A stretch of DNA of 64,000 nt. It comes from Caprimulgus europaeus (lineage: Eukaryota; Chordata; Aves; Caprimulgiformes; Caprimulgidae). The DNA is taken from NCBI GenBank assembly GCA_907165065.1, contig OU015523.1:123678023-123742022 (forward strand). Reading direction: 5' to 3'. Within the stretch, counting starts at the first letter, position 1. Every line of letters starts with the position of its first letter. The translations under genes were made by a program, and so were the position numbers. This document shows, piece by piece, positions 36,546 to 47,264 of the stretch. Under the pieces are notes generated by a model. The model saw only the letters and a program-made list of their open reading frames with translations. It was not told the origin of the DNA and made no database searches.

Positions 36546-37674
36546 ACATCCTTCCTTCAGAGTCATCATCAGAGCATCAACCCAAGACTTCATAGCCACC
36601 TCACAGTACCTGAGGACAAATAACCAACAGCTGAAGTGCTTCTTAAATTAAAAGGCAGGATCAGGATAAAACCTCTGTCCAGTGTTCCCAGGGTGAAACA
36701 GGAGGCAGAAGGCACAAGAACTAAGCCCTCTTCTCTCGAGATGATAATTTTCAGATGTCTTCACTTTGCTCAAGAGGAAGGACACAGAGTTCATCAGTTC
36801 CTGCAAGCAAATGTCTCTTGCATGGCCAAGGGAGGAGAAAGATTTCTGCTTGAGACTTCAGGCTGCCCACAGCATCACTGATGTGAACTGTGGTGAGAGG
36901 GGCTCTGAGGCAGAAGTGAGACCTCAGACCATCTAGACAGTATCCCTGAAGCTGTAGCAGATGCACTCAGCTGTGGGCAGACCAACCAACACTTCTGCTT
37001 TCTCCATCACTGCTAACTGATGATGCACAGTTCACCCACTCAAGCTTGACTGGTTAGCCATGGAAGAGGCCCACCAGCCCCCAAGAGCCCAGAGAGAACC
37101 AGTCACTACCTGCTGCCATTTACTTCATGGGGCCCATGCAAGTAGAGGTGACCACACCAGTCAGAAAGCACCCAACAAGGACACAGGCTGGCATGAAACA
37201 CCAGATACCTACACCCAAAGGGTGGAGTTCTGCTTCCTATGATCCCATGAGGCTCAAGGCCAACAGTTGCCCTAAAGCCCACCATGACTCAAGCTGTACA
37301 GGAGAAAGGTCTAGCTTTCAGGAGCAGAATAAGGGAAATCAAGGTCAAGACATTTCCCTGGGGTGGTGCATGCAGGCAAATCCTGCTCATCTTTCCAGTC
37401 AAACTCTCTTACTCTGCAAAGTTCTTCCAGGAAGAAAAAAAAAGTTGAAACACAGAAATTTTCTGCCTGAGCTGAAGTGTGACAGGACACAACCAAAGCA
37501 GTCCACAAGCAAAACACATCAGCATGAGCAGACCTCAAGCACCTGAGCTCCAGAAAGGCCACAGCATACAAGTCTTCACTAAGCCTATGTCACCATGACA
37601 CCAAGATCTTTCAGCATTTTACAGCTCTTCTACAAAAACAAGAAAAGTGGCAAATCCTACTTTGTCCATCATTT
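36546..37674. other. Unannotated stretch
   Basis: No gene or repeat family recognised. Confidence 0.5.
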
Positions 37675-37793
37675 CGAATCCCAGACTGGTCTGGGTTGGA
37701 AGGGACCTTAAAGCTCCTCCAGTTCCAACCCCCCTGCCAGCAGCAGGGACACCTTCCACTAGACCAGGTTGCTCAAAGCCTCAGCCAACCTGG
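37675..37793 (-). mobile_element. CR1 3' tail, lineage B
   Basis: The last 119 bases or so of a B element: GAATCCCAGACTGGTCTGGG at the left edge, through AGCAGCAGGGACACCTTCC to CTCAGCCAACCTGG. This is an extreme 5' truncation, leaving little more than the 3' untranslated region. Confidence 0.94.
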
Positions 37794-38017
37794 TCAATAT
37801 GAAAAAAAAGTTATAACATGAAACATTTATAACATTAAAAAACCCAAAAACCCCCAAAACCTAGAAGCAAACTCTGCAGCTGGTTTCAACTCCAGAACAA
37901 CAACAACAAAAATATTTAAAGGTAACCCTCATGTTTCGTGGCAAGAAGAGAATTTATTAGCAGTGGCACACAAAACTTTCTCCACAGGCAGGAAGCTGCT
38001 GCCTTCCCAAAGTAGGG

Positions 38018-38567
38018 AGCTCTCCTCCCCCTCTACTCTGCCCTGGTGAGGCCACATCTGGAGTGTTGTGTCCAGTTCTGGGCTCCCCAGTTCCAGAGGG
38101 ACAGGGATCTTCTGGAGAGAGTCCAGTGGAGGCCACAGAGATGCTGAGGGGCCTGGAGCATCTCCTGTGTGAGGAGAGGCTGAGAGAGCTGGGACTGTTC
38201 AGCCTGGAGAAGAGCAGCCTGAGAGGGGATCTGATCAATGTCTGTCAATAGCTGAAGGGTGGGGGCCAAATGGATGGGGCCGGGCTCTTCTGGGTGGTGC
38301 CCAGTGACAGGACAAGGGGCAATGGGCACAAACTGGGACACCAGAAGTTCCAGGGAAACTGAAGGAAAAACTTCTTCCCTGTGAGGGTGCCGGAGCCCTG
38401 GGCCAGGCTGCCCAGAGAGGGTGTGGAGTCTCCATCTCTGGAGATGTTCAAACCCACCTGGACACTTTCCTGTGCAACCTGGTGTAGGGAACCTGCTCTG
38501 GCAGGGGGGTTGGACTGGATGATCTCCTGAGGTCCCTTCCAACCCCACCATTCTGGGATCCTGTGAA
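38018..38567 (+). mobile_element. CR1 fragment, lineage A with two shared stops
   Basis: It begins at [20 protein letters not shown], loses the frame at the LERVQRR segment, then reads [20 protein letters not shown] and LINVCQ, where TAG (38249-38251) replaces the tyrosine codon. TGA follows at 38360-38362 before RKNFFPVRVPEPWARLPREG. The TAG is shared only with the copy at 55533, so these two form a sub-branch of A. Tail ends CATTCTGGGATCCTGTGA. Confidence 0.96.
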
Positions 38568-39078
38568 ATTCCCAAACCTCCCACCTGGCAATGAGCCCTG
38601 GGAGGAATCCAGACACCTCAGCAGTCCCCATATATCCACTCACCAAACAGTCACAGCACGATTTATTTCAAAGCTCCCTGACTTGCAGCTTTATATCTAT
38701 ATATATCTATAAATATATATATATTTAATACCAGCTACTCTGCCTCAGCCCAATGCTTTCCCTCGACAGCTCTGCCATTTAACAAACATTAAACCTGATG
38801 GTGCATGAGACCTAACAAGCTTTTACTCACACCACTGTCTAAGAGCTGGCTCAGTAGAGCTGACAGCCACAAGTGTCTTAGACCATATTTATCTCATTAC
38901 CTTTCCTTCCAAAAAAAAGCCAGTCTCTTGGAATCAAACATAAGGGATATGTCAACAAAAATGGTCAGTTTAGGAGCAGAACATCTCATCAGCTTCAGAT
39001 AATGCTGAAACACAGAAATAAGTTTTAAGGTAGCTACGTGAAAGCAGCCAGCAGAAGACAACAGTGGCTTCCTGAAGA
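38568..39078. other. Spacer with AT microsatellite
   Basis: An impure (TA)n/TATC run lies at 38691-38729. Nothing else is recognised. Confidence 0.6.
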
Positions 39079-39181
39079 CAGGACACTTTCCTGTGCAACT
39101 TGGTGTAGGGAACCTGCTTTGGCAGGGGGGTTGGACTGGATGATCTCCTGAGGTCCCTTCCAACCCCCACTATTATGGGAT
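39079..39181 (+). mobile_element. CR1 3' tail, lineage A
   Basis: About 100 bases: GGACACTTTCCTGTGCAACT to GATCTCCTGAGGTCCC and an altered terminus CACTATTATGGGA. It contains no informative ORF2 sequence. Confidence 0.93.
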
Positions 39182-39457
39182 TTGGTGGCTGAGCTGAGAC
39201 ATGTACAAGGAGGATGTGCAGTCCGTGTTCAAGACCAAGAACCAGGTCATTCCCATGAAACAGCAACACTTGAACAAGAGCTTTCCTCTCCACCAGATGC
39301 TCCTCCAGGGACTCCAAAAGCCTTTGCAAGTAATTATCTCCTGGAGCTTAATAAAGGGTTGGGGAGGGCCGTGAGTGGGGGAGGGGGAAATGCCACCTGA
39401 GCAAATTAATTGGGCCAAGGTCCAGATCTGATGCCAGAACTTGAAAGGTTAGAGGTG
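39182..39457. other. Short spacer between converging CR1 copies
   Basis: Nothing recognised. Confidence 0.5.
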
Positions 39458-40081
39458 AGATCCCAGAATGTCAGGGATTGGAAGGGACCTTGAAAGATCA
39501 CCTAGTCCAGACTCCCTGCTGGAGCAGGAACACCCAGATGAGATCACACAGGAAGGCGTCCAGGTGGGTCTTGAATGTCCCCAGAGAAGGAGACTCCACA
39601 CCCTCCCTGGGCAGCCTGGCCCTGGGCTCTGTTACCCTCACAGTAAAGAAGTTCCTTCTCAAGTTTAAGCAGAACCTCCTGTGTTCCAGCTCACACCCAT
39701 TGCCCCTTGTCCTATCATTGGACACCACTGTGCAGAGCCTGGCTCCATCCTCCTGACACTCACCCTTCAAATATTTATAAACATTAATGAGGTCCCCCCT
39801 CAGTCTCCTCTTCTCCAAGCTAAAGAGCCCCAGCTCCCTCAGCCTTTCCTCATCAGGGAGATGCTCCACTCCCTTCATCACCTTGGTGGCTCTGTGCTAG
39901 ACTCTCTCCAGCAGCTCCCTGTCCTTCTTGAACTGTGGGGCCCAGAACTGGACACAACACTCCAGATGTGGCCTCACCAGGGCAGAGTAGAGGGGGAGGA
40001 GAACTTCTCTGGACCTACTGACCACCCCCCTTCTAATGCACCCCAGGATGCCATTGGCCTTCCTGGCCACAAGGGCACATA
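39458..40081 (-). mobile_element. CR1 fragment, lineage G
   Basis: The minus strand encodes [58 protein letters not shown], a stop or frame change, then [40 protein letters not shown] and [14 protein letters not shown] to [17 protein letters not shown]. The codon where lineage A has TGA is an intact leucine here, so this copy is a useful outgroup for A. Confidence 0.95.
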
Positions 40082-40884
40082 TGATGCGAGATGGTACACA
40101 CATAAGATGATTTAAACTCTGCTTGCTGCCTCCTCCTACCACCACTCACTTATTTTCTCTTCCTCTTTAGATCTAACCCCAGGCTCCACCACATTCATGT
40201 TTCATTTCCAACTTGGAGCAAAAAAAATCTTCTAAATAGTATGAAATGGCTCAGGGATCCAGTTAACAACAACCCAGGTAAAAAGAGGATCTGAGATCAC
40301 TGCAACCACCTTGCTCTGATACAAAAAGCTGGTTTGTGTTCTCCAACTGCAGTATTTAAAGAGAAATTTCACAGAAGACACTGCCTTAAGCAAAGGTGGC
40401 TGAGCTATAAGTACCAATAGATGCTCCTTCTCCCCAGCTTTACAACATTTTGAGTCAATTCAGATATAAGGATTAGTGTAGCAATTGTGGTAGAAATCAG
40501 ATGGCTTTGCTACATGAGGCACTGGAGTTGGAGAGCCCCAGGAACTCCATTTCCACCCATTTTAACTCTAGCCTTGGTTGTTTGGATTAGGTTGCTATCA
40601 CAAAGCTGACTTTGAAACACTGGACGCCGTGTTAAATCCCATTAGCTGATTACACAGCTGAGCAGCAGCAAGTGTTGGCTGCAGAAGTGAACCCAAGTGC
40701 TCAACTGGGGAACCAGACGGTCACCCTGACCTTGTGCACAGCAGCTGGTAACAGCAACGAGTGTTTCCTCCCATTTTTGCCAGAAGTCATCTCTTTCAAC
40801 AGCTCAGGCTCATCTGCAGCACAGCCTGGGCTGATGTCCCTGAGAACAACTCTGGCTCATCCAGCTGAATCATGGATCACAGGT
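40082..40884. other. Unannotated spacer
   Basis: No gene or repeat family recognised. The sequence immediately left of the next CR1 copy ends in CACAGGTAAGA, a donor-like string formed partly by the CR1 junction. Confidence 0.5.
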
Positions 40885-41092
40885 AAGAAATTGTTTGGTG
40901 TGAGGGTGGTGAGACCCTGGCCCAGGTTGGCCAGAGAAGCTGTGGCTGCTCCTCCCTGGAAGTGTTCACGGCCAGGTTGGCTGAGGCTTTGAGCAACCTG
41001 GTCTAGTGGAAGGTGTCCCTGCTGCTGGCAGGGGGGTTGGGACTGGAGGAGCTTTAAGGTCCCTCCCAACCCAAACCATTCTATGATTCCAT
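40885..41092 (+). mobile_element. CR1 3' fragment, lineage B
   Basis: It starts at AAGAAATTGTTTGGTGTGAG, just past the B stop site, and includes GCTCCTCCCTGGAAG with the shared one-base loss. It ends AACCATTCTATGATTCC. Its 3' end faces the 3' end of the inverted B copy at 41411, about 320 bases away. Confidence 0.95.
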
Positions 41093-41410
41093 AATTTGCA
41101 GAACGCAGGCGTATTTCTGCCACCTTGCAATCCCAGCTCCTTCCTTCCTCCATCTCCTGCCGTGCCACCAGTTGGTTCAGACCAGCTTTCTTCATGCCCT
41201 TCTGGAGAACCTCTCCCAGTACATCAGTACAACAGAGAAGGAAACAAAGCTATTCTGAAACTGGGATAAAAATGAAGCCTTCCACAGCAGGGTCTGGGAC
41301 AGCCCAATACACACAACAACCAGGACTGATTTGTCCTTTGTTCACAACAGGACACTGTATGCAGAAGGACAGCAACCCAGACCATGGCCAACAGCCAGTG
41401 AATCACGTTT

Positions 41411-41830
41411 CATAGAATCACAGACTGGTCTGGGTTGGGAGGGACCTTAAAGCTCATCCAGTTCCAACCCCCCTGCCAGCAGCAGGGACACCTTCCACTA
41501 GACCAGGTTGCTCAAAGCCTCAGCCAACCTGGCCCAGAACACTTCCAGGGAGGAGCAGCCACAGCTTCTCTGGCCAACCTGGGCCAGGGTCTCACCACCC
41601 TCACACCAAACAATTTCTTCCTCACATCTCAGCTCCATCTCCCCTCTGACACTTTCAAGCCATCACCCCTTGTTCTCTCACTCCCTGTCCTTGGCCAAAG
41701 TCCCTCCCCAGCCTTCCTGGAGCCCTTTCAGGTACTGGGAGGCCACTGGAAGGTCTCCCTGGAGCCTTCTCTTCTCCAGGCTGAACAGCCCCAACTCTCT
41801 CAGCCTGTCCTCACAGCAGAGCTGCTCCAG
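41411..41830 (-). mobile_element. CR1 fragment, lineage B
   Basis: It covers from the [19 protein letters not shown] region to the tail on the minus strand. The B stop (complement at 41629-41631) and the one-base loss are both present. It lies tail-to-tail with the copy at 40885. Confidence 0.95.
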
Positions 41831-42335
41831 CTTTTACAGAGGCTGGAGGTGAATATTTTTATTTCCTCATCCCAAAAAGGAAATCTCTAAGCAGTTGTTC
41901 TGATCACACCACTCTCCTGTAAAGCAGGTATCACCATGTCTCCCTCTTGGGGAGTTCAGCACAAAAGAATAAACCATATTCTTGTTTTTGGAAAGAAGCT
42001 CTGGGCACCTACCCACTGGAGAAGGTTCCAGATTGCAGATCCCAAAAGGATGGAGATATCTGCATAAGCATGGAGTCAACTGCCCAAGTCTGAGAAGAAG
42101 AAGATATGCCCATGCTCAGGCTGCAGCAGCATCTCCACTCATCTAAGTGCATTCAGGCCACACATGCGAGCTCCTTGGAATTACACGCTTCCAAATCAAG
42201 GTGGGAGCCAGGTGATTCCTGGCCCAGGTCTACATTACAGAACCATTTACAAACTTCAACCCATGTTTCACTGTCTTTGCAGAGGTCAGTGCCCTGAAAG
42301 AGCATCAAGCCAAGTTGGGAGAACTAGCCTAGAAC
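41831..42335. other. Unannotated spacer
   Basis: Nothing recognised. Confidence 0.5.
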
Positions 42336-42695
42336 AGAACCATAGTGGTTGGAAAAGACTTTTAAGATCATCAAGTCCAACCATAAACCCAACACTGCCA
42401 ATTCCACCTCTAAACCATGTCCCTGAGCACCTCATCTACCCATCTTTTAAATCCCACCAGGGAAGGTGACTCCACCACGTCCCTGGGCAGCCTGTTCCAA
42501 TGTTTGTCTACCCCTTTGGTGAAGAAATTTTCCCTCATATCCAATCTAAACCTCCACTGGTGCAACTTGAGGCCATCTCCTCTCGTCCCATAACTTTTTA
42601 CCTGGGAGAGGAGACCAACTCTCACCTCTCTCCACCCTCTTTTCAGGTAGTTGTAGAGAGTAAGAAGGTCTCCCCTCAGCCTCCTTTTCTCCTCC
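42336..42695 (-). mobile_element. CR1 fragment, lineage F
   Basis: The minus-strand frame is open: [79 protein letters not shown]. Tail: GGTTTATGGTTGGACTTGAT then CTTAAAAGTCTTTTCCAACC. It is related to C in VDEVLRDMV but more divergent, and the RLD codons are intact. Confidence 0.94.
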
Positions 42696-44165
42696 CTGTG
42701 CAGGGAGTGTTCAACAGTTGCACAAAAACACCAAGAACTCTTTCTCCAAGCCAAGAGCAGCCAGGCTAGATGCAAGAAGGTGGATCTCTCCATTGAATTC
42801 AGACCACATTGAGACCAGCTACCACCTTCATTAAGCATCAGCTAGCTCATTATATGCAAAAACATCCAGCATAGTAATGAGCCAGCTTCATTTAAGTTGC
42901 ATGCTTGATGAGTTTACAAGCCTCATTCCCCAAATTGACCAATTTATTTAAAAATAAAAGACATTTGAGAGGGACTTAGAGTAATTCCAGCTTGATTCCT
43001 CCTTGAACGTTTCTGTACTGCTAAAGGACCCAAAACACCCACATCTCTCCAGCTTTGCTGATCCTTGAGGTTTTAACAGTGCTGATAAGCTCTCAGCTGG
43101 AACAGCTCTTGCGTACACTGAGTTTTATCTGCCACAGAGCACACTTGTTAGAGCCTCTCTTATCACTACTCCAAATATCAGCAGAGATAAAGAGAAGCAC
43201 ATAATGCCCTGGAAGGGTAGGTGCAGAAATGCAAGTGGACACACCATCTTCTGATTCCATCTACTCAAACTCATGACCTCAGGGGCTCCCTGCTCCTCAT
43301 CTCATGTACTCCACAAAAGTTCTACAGCCCTCAGTAAGGACAGCCCTTCATCCAGCCCACAAATTGCTCAAGGAGAGTAGCAGAGCAGATTCCAGACCTT
43401 CAGCCAACAGTTCAGATATCTCCCTCCATGGAACACACAGCTGAGCTACAAAGTTCAGGGAAATAAGGGAAAAGCCAATATATTCCTTGAGCTGGAGGAA
43501 AGAAGCCAAGAGAGCAAAAGTGATGGTCTCATGGGTCCAACACAGCACTTGGTACAACCAGATCATTACCCCAGAAGGTTGGATTTAAGGACTCTCATTT
43601 TGGAAGGGTTTTAACATCAGAAGATGACACTTTTAGAAATATAAAGGGCACCCTAATTTAAGCTTATTCTGCTTTTAGAAGCAGATCCATAACTGTTCAC
43701 TACAAAACATCTCTTAAGGAAGTCTGGACATCAGGTTACAGCTTCACAATGAACTCAGAGGCTCTGTTCCTGCTAATGAATCACATTCTCACTGTAAACA
43801 GAGGCATTTAGCACATCAAGAAGATAAAAACCATGAGAGATTTTTCAGCCCAGCAGGAACCTTTGCCTTCAGGTCATAGGCTCAAATCCAACCTTGCTAT
43901 TAATCAACTGACACCTCCTTCCCCACACCTCTCACCCTTCTTACCAGAAGGGCCCATTCACCAGCAAAGGTATTTATCATCCCGCTCCAGGTGACACTAG
44001 GGCATGTCACCAGTGTCCTTAAGGCTTCCCAGTAGGTCTGTATTCACCCATGCATGGTTTGAGTCCACTGTACACCAAAGCTTTCCCAGCCAGGCAGATG
44101 GTTTGCAGCAGGTAAGCTGTTTGCAACACCTCCATGGAGGTGACCCCTAAGAAACAGCATTTCAT
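42696..44165. other. Unannotated stretch
   Basis: No gene or repeat family recognised. Confidence 0.5.
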
Positions 44166-44601
44166 GAAATCCTAGAATGGTTTGGGTTGGAAGGGACCTT
44201 AAAGATCATCCAGTTCCAACCCCTCTGCCATGAGAAGGATCACCTACAATAGGTCACACAGGAAAGCATCCAGGTGGGTTTTGAATGTCTCCTGAGATGG
44301 AGACCACAACCTCTCTGGGCAGCCTGTCCCAGTGTCCTGTCACTCTTACACTGAAAGAGTTTTTCCTTATGTTTACATGGAACCTCCTGTGCTCCAGCTT
44401 GTACCCACTGCACCTTGTCCTACCACTGGACATCACTGAGAAGAGCCTGGCTCCATCCACCTCACACTCACCCTTCAGATATTTATAAACATTAATGAGG
44501 TCCCCCCTCAGCCTCCTCTTCTCCAAGCTCAAGAGCCCCAGCTCCCTCAGCCTTTCCTCATCAGGGAGATGCTCCACTCCATCATCTTGGTGGCTCTGCC
44601 A
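44166..44601 (-). mobile_element. CR1 fragment, lineage G
   Basis: Minus strand: [80 protein letters not shown], after which a small deletion disrupts PSLG. The codon equivalent to the lineage A stop is isoleucine. Tail: CTTTAAGGTCCCTTCCAACC and CATTCTAGGATTTC. Confidence 0.94.
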
Positions 44602-45334
44602 CACAAGGAAGGACACTACCCCAGATGTTACCTTCAGCCTCACCACTCCTGCCCATGTTTTCAGGGACACTGGCTCTATCACCAAGATCCCACAAGCAGC
44701 TTTATTATTCTTTGCAAAGCAAAACTGTACAAGGAGAACCCACTCAGTTGGTGCTTCAGGAAGACGTGTCTACGCAGCAGCCTGACCTTGCAAGGCACAA
44801 AAGCTTGACTGACAGCTTAAGAGATACCAGAGCACACTTCTTCCCATCACATTAACATTTGAACATATACAGCTGTCTCACCCACAAGGACACTGCATTC
44901 CTTTAACACAGAGCTCTCCAAGAGCCTGGAGACCCAAACCCATCCTTACGCAAAGGAGACCGATTAGGAAACACTTGTGATAAGGGAAAGGATCTCAGCC
45001 AAGCTGTCAACCTTGCACTTTAAATTAGGCTTTTAATGAGGATTGCAAGCTCTCTGCATTTCAGTGATTAACTCAGAGCTGAGTTTAGCTGCTTCGTTTT
45101 TAACACAGGTTCTACCTCCAGGTTTCAGGCAGGAGCAGAAGCAGAAGACAAGCACGACTGGGAGAAGCCTGTCAGACACCAGTAACTGCTGAAGCTAATG
45201 CCAAAGCACAAGCAGGGGGATAACTCACTCCTAAAATGAGAACCACCCACCACTAAGTATTTACAGAGCATCAAATGCAGCACAGCAAGCAGCTCGGGAG
45301 CTTGTAGGACCCAGCTCGTGAGCACAGGAGAAAA
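44602..45334. other. Unannotated spacer
   Basis: Nothing recognised. Confidence 0.5.
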
Positions 45335-45876
45335 CAGAACCCCAGAATTGCCTCGATTGAAAAAGCCCTTTAAGGTCATCAAGTCCCATCATGAACCCAG
45401 TGGCCAGTCCCCACTGACCCATGTCCCTCAGCACTGTGTCTACACGACTCTTCAATCCCTCCAGGGATGGGGACTCCACCACTGCCCTGGGCAACCCCTT
45501 CCAATGCCTCAGAACCCTTTCAGCAAAGAAATTCTTCCTCACATCCCATCTCAACTGCCCTGGCCACAACTGGAGCCCATTTCCTCTTGTCCTGTCCCTT
45601 GCTCCTTGGTTGAACAGACCCACCCCCACCTCTCTCCACCCTCCTCCAAGGGACTTGGACAGAGCCACAAGGTCTCCCCTCAGCCTCCTTTTCTCCAGGC
45701 TCAGCACCCCCAGTTCCCTCAGCCGGGAACTCAGCACACTTGTGCTCCAGACCCTTCCCCAGCTCCGTTCCCTTCTCTGGACACGCTCCAGCACCTCCAG
45801 GTCCTTCTTGGAGTCAGGGGCCCAACACTCGAGCACTCGAGCTGTGGCCTCACCAGTGCCCAGCACAGGGGTAGAC
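45335..45876 (-). mobile_element. CR1 fragment, lineage C, longest open copy
   Basis: The minus-strand frame is open from 45953 to 45261 (230 codons). CR1 content starts near [20 protein letters not shown] and runs unbroken through [40 protein letters not shown] and [12 protein letters not shown]. The first codons of the frame come from the adjacent AT microsatellite and are not CR1. A short gap in the tail (TGTTGG missing) distinguishes it from other C copies. Confidence 0.96.
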
Positions 45877-45878
45877 AG

Positions 45879-45903
45879 TAATATATATATATATATATAT
45901 ATT
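45879..45903. repeat. (TA)n microsatellite at a CR1 5' junction
   Basis: About 12 pure AT dinucleotides directly abut the truncated 5' end of the CR1 copy at 45335. The insertion may have used an AT-rich target, or the repeat may have grown from filler at the junction. Confidence 0.95.
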
Positions 45904-46962
45904 TTTGGCAGGCATTTTGCTATCTGGGTAAAAGAGGGAAACAGGGCTTGCAAGTTCAGTGTACTAAATCCAGATCAATTCTTTACAATAAATATAATTT
46001 GCATGTGAACAGGAATGCATCTAAAAATAGATGTTTCTAGAAGCCACAGTTCTTGCCTCTTGGCTTGACAAATTCCAGGATAACAAGCCCAAAACCATCC
46101 ACAGATTACAAGGACCATCCAGCCATTATTCCTGTGCAGACCTCCAAGCTCAAAGAGCCAACACACAGTCAGAGATGGAGAAATCACAACTCAAAAAGCT
46201 TGAGAGAAATGGATGAAGTCACACAGCTGGATTTCTGCTTGGACCTCCAGACCAGGACACAAGCACTGCCTGTTTGCTTCATTTCAAATTGCAAGAGGTT
46301 TGATTGACAGTTTAAAATCTTCATTGATGAGGTGCATGAATAATTAGGAGGTAGATTGACAGCAAAATTCCCACAATACCTGCAAGCATAATCACTGCTG
46401 TACCAGGCAGCTGCCTACAAAACTTCACCTACTTGACAGCCTCAAGAAACTTCTTTATGGGACTTCTTCATGGAAGAAAGTAGAAGAGAAAAAAAAAACA
46501 CACTAGTTTTGAATGTACACTTCTTACCTTCTTCAAAAAGCCTTTTTTGTCTCCAAGAAAGGTCAAAGGGTTGGATGACTCCTTCCTACATCAACAGTTG
46601 AGACATGCAGGAAATATTTTAATCCCAAGGAAAGCATTAACTACCTCTCAGCAAAAAAACAAACCCAAAAACCAAACACACACACAACAAAATAATCACC
46701 AAGTGACCTCACCACTGTGGTAAATCCCTGTAAACAACCCTCAGCCCTCTCTACCCATCTCAGAGCTAAGGTTTGGACACCAGTAGCATCTCCTTTTAGT
46801 ATGACCTGGGAAGCCCCCAGATGCACCTTGCCCCTTGGCAGCATGATGGAAAAGCACTGGTCACAGGAAGGGGACCTGAGCCATGACCCCAAATAGATTC
46901 CAGTTTTACCACCATCCCCCAAGGTTTTGCTCAGAGAAATGCTCTGCAGTCAGCACATGGGT
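45904..46962. other. Unannotated stretch
   Basis: A/C-rich run at about 46655-46692. No gene recognised. Confidence 0.5.
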
Positions 46963-47264
46963 TTCACAGAACCCCAGAATGGCCTCAACTGGAAAGGACC
47001 TTTAAGATCATCAAGTCCAACCATGAACCCAACACTGACCAGTCCCCTCTAACCCACGTCCCTCAGCACTGTGTCTACACCACTCTTCAATCCCTCCAGG
47101 GATGGGGACTCCACCACTGCCCTGGGCAACCCCTTCCAATGCCTCAGAACCCTTTCAGCAAAGAAATTCTTCCTCACATCCCATCTCAACTGCCCTGGCC
47201 ACAACTGGAGCCCATTTCCTCTTGTTCTATCACTTGTTATCTGGTTGAACAAACCAACCTCTGC
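46963..47264 (-). mobile_element. CR1 3' fragment, lineage C
   Basis: Open minus-strand frame: [60 protein letters not shown]. Tail: GGTTGGACTTGATGATCTTA, CATTCTGGGGTTCTGTGAAA. It is the last CR1 piece before the 5.9-kb CR1-free interval that ends at the CpG island. Confidence 0.95.
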
